Assembly: GCA_024680915.1 (NCBI GenBank)
Contig: JAILBN010000091.1
Span: forward strand, 1 to 34,679
Reading direction: 5' to 3'
Source of the DNA: Treponemataceae bacterium
GTDB lineage: Bacteria; Spirochaetota; Spirochaetia; Treponematales; Treponemataceae
Length of the DNA: 34,679 bases
The position numbers were made by a program, and so were the translations under genes. The notes beneath the pieces are model-generated. The model saw only the letters and a program-made list of their open reading frames with translations, was not told the origin of the DNA and ran no database searches. Shown here piece after piece: positions 32,796 to 34,679 of this stretch (position 1 is its first letter; each line of letters begins with the position of its first letter).

Positions 32796-33149
32796 ATGAT
32801 AAAAGTTTATTGTTACGACCGATGCAGCACCTGCAAGAAAGCCCTTGCCTGGCTTGACGCTAAGGGAATATCCTACCAGCTGATAGACATAAAGGGCCAG
32901 CACCCGGACGAGGCTACCCTCTGCGAGCTCCACAAAAAATCGGGACTGCCCCTGAAACGCTTCTTCAACACCAGCGGTCAGCTCTACCGGGGAATGGAGC
33001 TTTCAAAGAAGCTACCGACCATGAGCGAGGACGAGCAGTTCGCCCTTCTGGCCTCCGACGGCATGATGGTCAAACGCCCAATCCTTATAACGGATAAAGC
33101 CGTGCTGACAGGCTTCCGCGAGGAAGAGTGGAAAGCCGCCCTGGACTGA
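32796..33149 (+). CDS. ArsC/Spx-family thioredoxin-fold protein
   Basis: This 117-aa protein has the family CXXC at its N-terminus (CYDRCSTCKKALAWLDAKGI, residues 6-25, active cysteines C10 and C13). It continues with the long-helix region and the RPILITDKAVLTGFREEEW segment typical of ArsC/YffB/Spx proteins. It lacks the C-terminal features that would clearly make it Spx or a true arsenate reductase, so the precise function (redox regulation or a reductase) is open. It has its own extended -10 promoter and strong Shine-Dalgarno sequence. It is divergent from the fructosamine-kinase-like gene. Confidence 0.85.
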   Translation: MIKVYCYDRCSTCKKALAWLDAKGISYQLIDIKGQHPDEATLCELHKKSGLPLKRFFNTSGQLYRGMELSKKLPTMSEDEQFALLASDGMMVKRPILITDKAVLTGFREEEWKAALD

Positions 33150-33370
33150 GGAGCGCCCCTGTGCAAGGCGCCGCCTGCCCCGCCTGGAAGAGAGGAAGAC
33201 TGCCCTGGGCTGAGAGCCGCCCCTTGTGCAAGGCGCGGCCTGGCCTGAAGAGCGGCTCCTTGTGTAGGGAGCGGCCTGCCCCTCCGGGAAAGAGGTGGGC
33301 GGGCTGGACTGAAGAGCGGCTCCTTGGACTGAAGAGGAGCGGCCTGCCCTTCCGGGAAAGAGGTGAGGGG
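33146..33370. repeat. GC-rich imperfect minisatellite, unit about 65 bp
   Basis: After the ArsC/Spx-like stop, the sequence is made of about four diverged units. CTGAAGAGCGGCTCCTTG occurs exactly at 33245-33262 and 33309-33326. AGCGGCCTGCCC and CCGGGAAAGAGGTG blocks recur about 66 bp apart. The base composition is far from the AT-rich genes beyond it. No gene is evident through 33507. Confidence 0.7.
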
Positions 33371-33483
33371 CTGCAGTGGGGGATGAGAGTGAGGGGGAGG
33401 GGTGGAACTGATTGAATGAGAGGGAGGGACGTTATAAGTCCCTGGGAGTATTGTAAAATAATATACTATTTTTTCTGCTTGGA

Positions 33484-33492
33484 TGGTATAAT
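33484..33492 (+). promoter_or_regulatory. Extended -10 promoter of the hsdR-like gene
   Basis: TGG followed by TATAAT (33487-33492) lies 15 nt before the ATG at 33508. No good -35 box was found, as is common for extended -10 promoters. The leader would be about 8 nt, with at most a weak AGG for ribosome binding. Confidence 0.5.
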
Positions 33493-33507
33493 GGATTAGG
33501 TTGTTTT

Positions 33508-34679
33508 ATGAGTAATTTTGCATTTTTACAAGCTTATTGGCCAGATTTCGCTAAGACTATGGAATTCGCAGAAAACTATGTTTATACAGATCCTGCGTCC
33601 AGCAAAAACAAATCAGGCTTGTTTGTTGAGCTGATGGTCCGCGAAATCTTACGTATAGAAAATATCCCTGAGCCAGACTATGACAATACTCACTTTAATC
33701 GTACTAAAATTCTTAAATCTGAAGGTCTTCTTCCTTACGATGTGAATCAATGGATAAACCAAGTCCGCATTAAACGCAACGATTCAACACATGAGAATAT
33801 TGCTTCTGAACAGGAGGCTCTGGCTGTTTTAGGATTTACATACCAGATTGCGATTTGGTTCATGCAGGTATACGGTGATGGAAATTTTAAACCAATTTCT
33901 TTTGTTAAGCCGGAACCGCCTAAAAAAACTCCTGATTATACCCGGTTGGTCTTGAATCAAGAAAAAAGGATAGAAGAACAAAATGAAGAAATTGCCAGCA
34001 AGGATGCTGTTATTGCCAAATCAAATGTATTGTTGGCTGAGCGAGAAAAATTACTGGAAGAACAGAAAGCCCTTATAGAGCAACTTACAAAAGAGAGAGA
34101 GTCTAATCATAAGACGACACCTCAATCAGAGCTTTCAAAACAGGACCGTCTCAAGGCTTCTGCCCTTGCAATTTCAAAAGCAAAACTCACCGAAGCACAA
34201 ACCAGGGCAATTATTGACCAGCAGTTAAGAAAAGTTGGCTGGGAAGTAGATACAGAAAATCTCCGCTATTCAAAAGGGACTCGTCCTCAAAAAGGCAGGA
34301 AATTAGCGATTGCAGAATGGCCTGTTAAGCCGACAAAAACAGTTGATGACCGGGCAGATTATGCCTTGTTTATTGACCAACAGTTAATTGGAATTATAGA
34401 AGCAAAAGCTTACGAAAAAAGTGTTTATGCAATCATCGATAATCAGTGCCATGAATATGCAAAAAATATAAAAGACGAAGATGAAAAATATTGCCTTGGA
34501 AAATGGCAGAACTATAAAGTTCCTTTTGTCTTTGCAACAAACGGAAGACCTTATCTTAAGCAGATTGAAACTGAATCAGGAATCTGGTTTCAGGATTTAA
34601 GAAAAGAATCAAATATTCCTCAAGCCTTGCAGGGCTGGTACAGTCCGGAAGAACTTCTTGCAAAGTTTAAGCAGAATGT
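33508..34679 (+). CDS. Type I restriction HsdR-like subunit, 5' part
   Basis: The gene runs off the right edge; 390 codons are visible. Residues about 1-125 look like a DUF4145/HEPN-type helical domain (STHENIASEQEALAVLGF). Residues about 150-200 form a Glu/Lys-rich coiled coil. Residues about 230-370 are the HsdR N-terminal nuclease, with D284 in DRADYALF and the E298-A-K300 motif in IIEAKAYEKS, the PD-(D/E)XK active site. The helicase part should follow outside the window. This architecture is found in EcoKI-class HsdR proteins, which translocate and cleave unmethylated DNA. Modification and specificity genes are not in view. Codon use is more AT-rich than the upstream genes, consistent with acquisition. 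Confidence 0.83.
   Translation, partial: MSNFAFLQAYWPDFAKTMEFAENYVYTDPASSKNKSGLFVELMVREILRIENIPEPDYDNTHFNRTKILKSEGLLPYDVNQWINQVRIKRNDSTHENIASEQEALAVLGFTYQIAIWFMQVYGDGNFKPISFVKPEPPKKTPDYTRLVLNQEKRIEEQNEEIASKDAVIAKSNVLLAEREKLLEEQKALIEQLTKERESNHKTTPQSELSKQDRLKASALAISKAKLTEAQTRAIIDQQLRKVGWEVDTENLRYSKGTRPQKGRKLAIAEWPVKPTKTVDDRADYALFIDQQLIGIIEAKAYEKSVYAIIDNQCHEYAKNIKDEDEKYCLGKWQNYKVPFVFATNGRPYLKQIETESGIWFQDLRKESNIPQALQGWYSPEELLAKFKQN

Noticed and set aside
33128-33415. Arg/Gly-rich open frame after the ArsC/Spx-like gene
   Set aside because: It translates a minisatellite, has no Shine-Dalgarno sequence and resembles no family.

Overview
The window looks like a chromosomal segment of a Treponema-like spirochaete. 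Supporting signs are lipoproteins with relaxed lipoboxes, a PMP/right-handed beta-helix lipoprotein, a two-permease sugar ABC transporter without its own ATPase, an RND exporter with a LolA-like protein and a beta-barrel, and treponemal-looking intergenic repeats. This is a judgement from protein style and gene content, not from a marker gene. No rRNA, tRNA, CRISPR array or transposase was recognised.

Layout. 1-2.1 kb: the end of a BamE/SmpA-like gene, a flavin reductase, a toxin-first PIN/Phd-YefM toxin-antitoxin pair and a nitroreductase. 2.3-4.8 kb: an MscS channel and a MATE exporter separated by 32-bp tandem repeats. 4.9-8.4 kb: a leftward moxR-DUF58-DUF4129-like operon, preceded by a short promoter-to-terminator unit (8462-8603) that is either a small RNA or an attenuator leader. 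8.8-12.1 kb: a large beta-helix lipoprotein gene that appears broken by a frameshift and an in-frame amber codon. 12.1-15.7 kb: a biotin locus (bioY-ecfA-ecfT under a BirA-type operator, convergent with birA). 15.8-21.3 kb: a leftward RND exporter / LolA-like / outer-membrane barrel operon with a divergent TetR gene; three copies of one 15-bp palindrome lie between them. 21.6-25.96 kb: a chemoreceptor whose 3' end overlaps a convergent ABC exporter operon. 26.0-29.55 kb: a carbohydrate ABC transporter (binding protein, long hairpin element, two permeases). 29.6-32.7 kb: leftward fructosamine-kinase-like, MGMT and HipA-like kinase/winged-helix genes. 32.8-34.68 kb: an ArsC/Spx-like protein, a GC-rich minisatellite and the start of a type I restriction HsdR subunit.

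Themes. (1) Several first genes of transcription units have a clear -10 box 6-8 nt before the start codon and no Shine-Dalgarno sequence, suggesting leaderless mRNAs, while other genes have strong Shine-Dalgarno sites. (2) Low-complexity or tandem-repeat segments have grown inside otherwise normal enzymes (EcfT, BirA, fructosamine kinase, MGMT). (3) Regulatory DNA is readable: the BirA operator, the triple TetR palindrome, TGTACA motifs at the toxin-antitoxin promoter, and three phased direct repeats at the promoter of the HipA-like kinase with its own C-terminal winged helix. The best candidates for something undescribed are that HipA-winged-helix unit, the 8.5-kb RNA and the RND/LolA/barrel export system.
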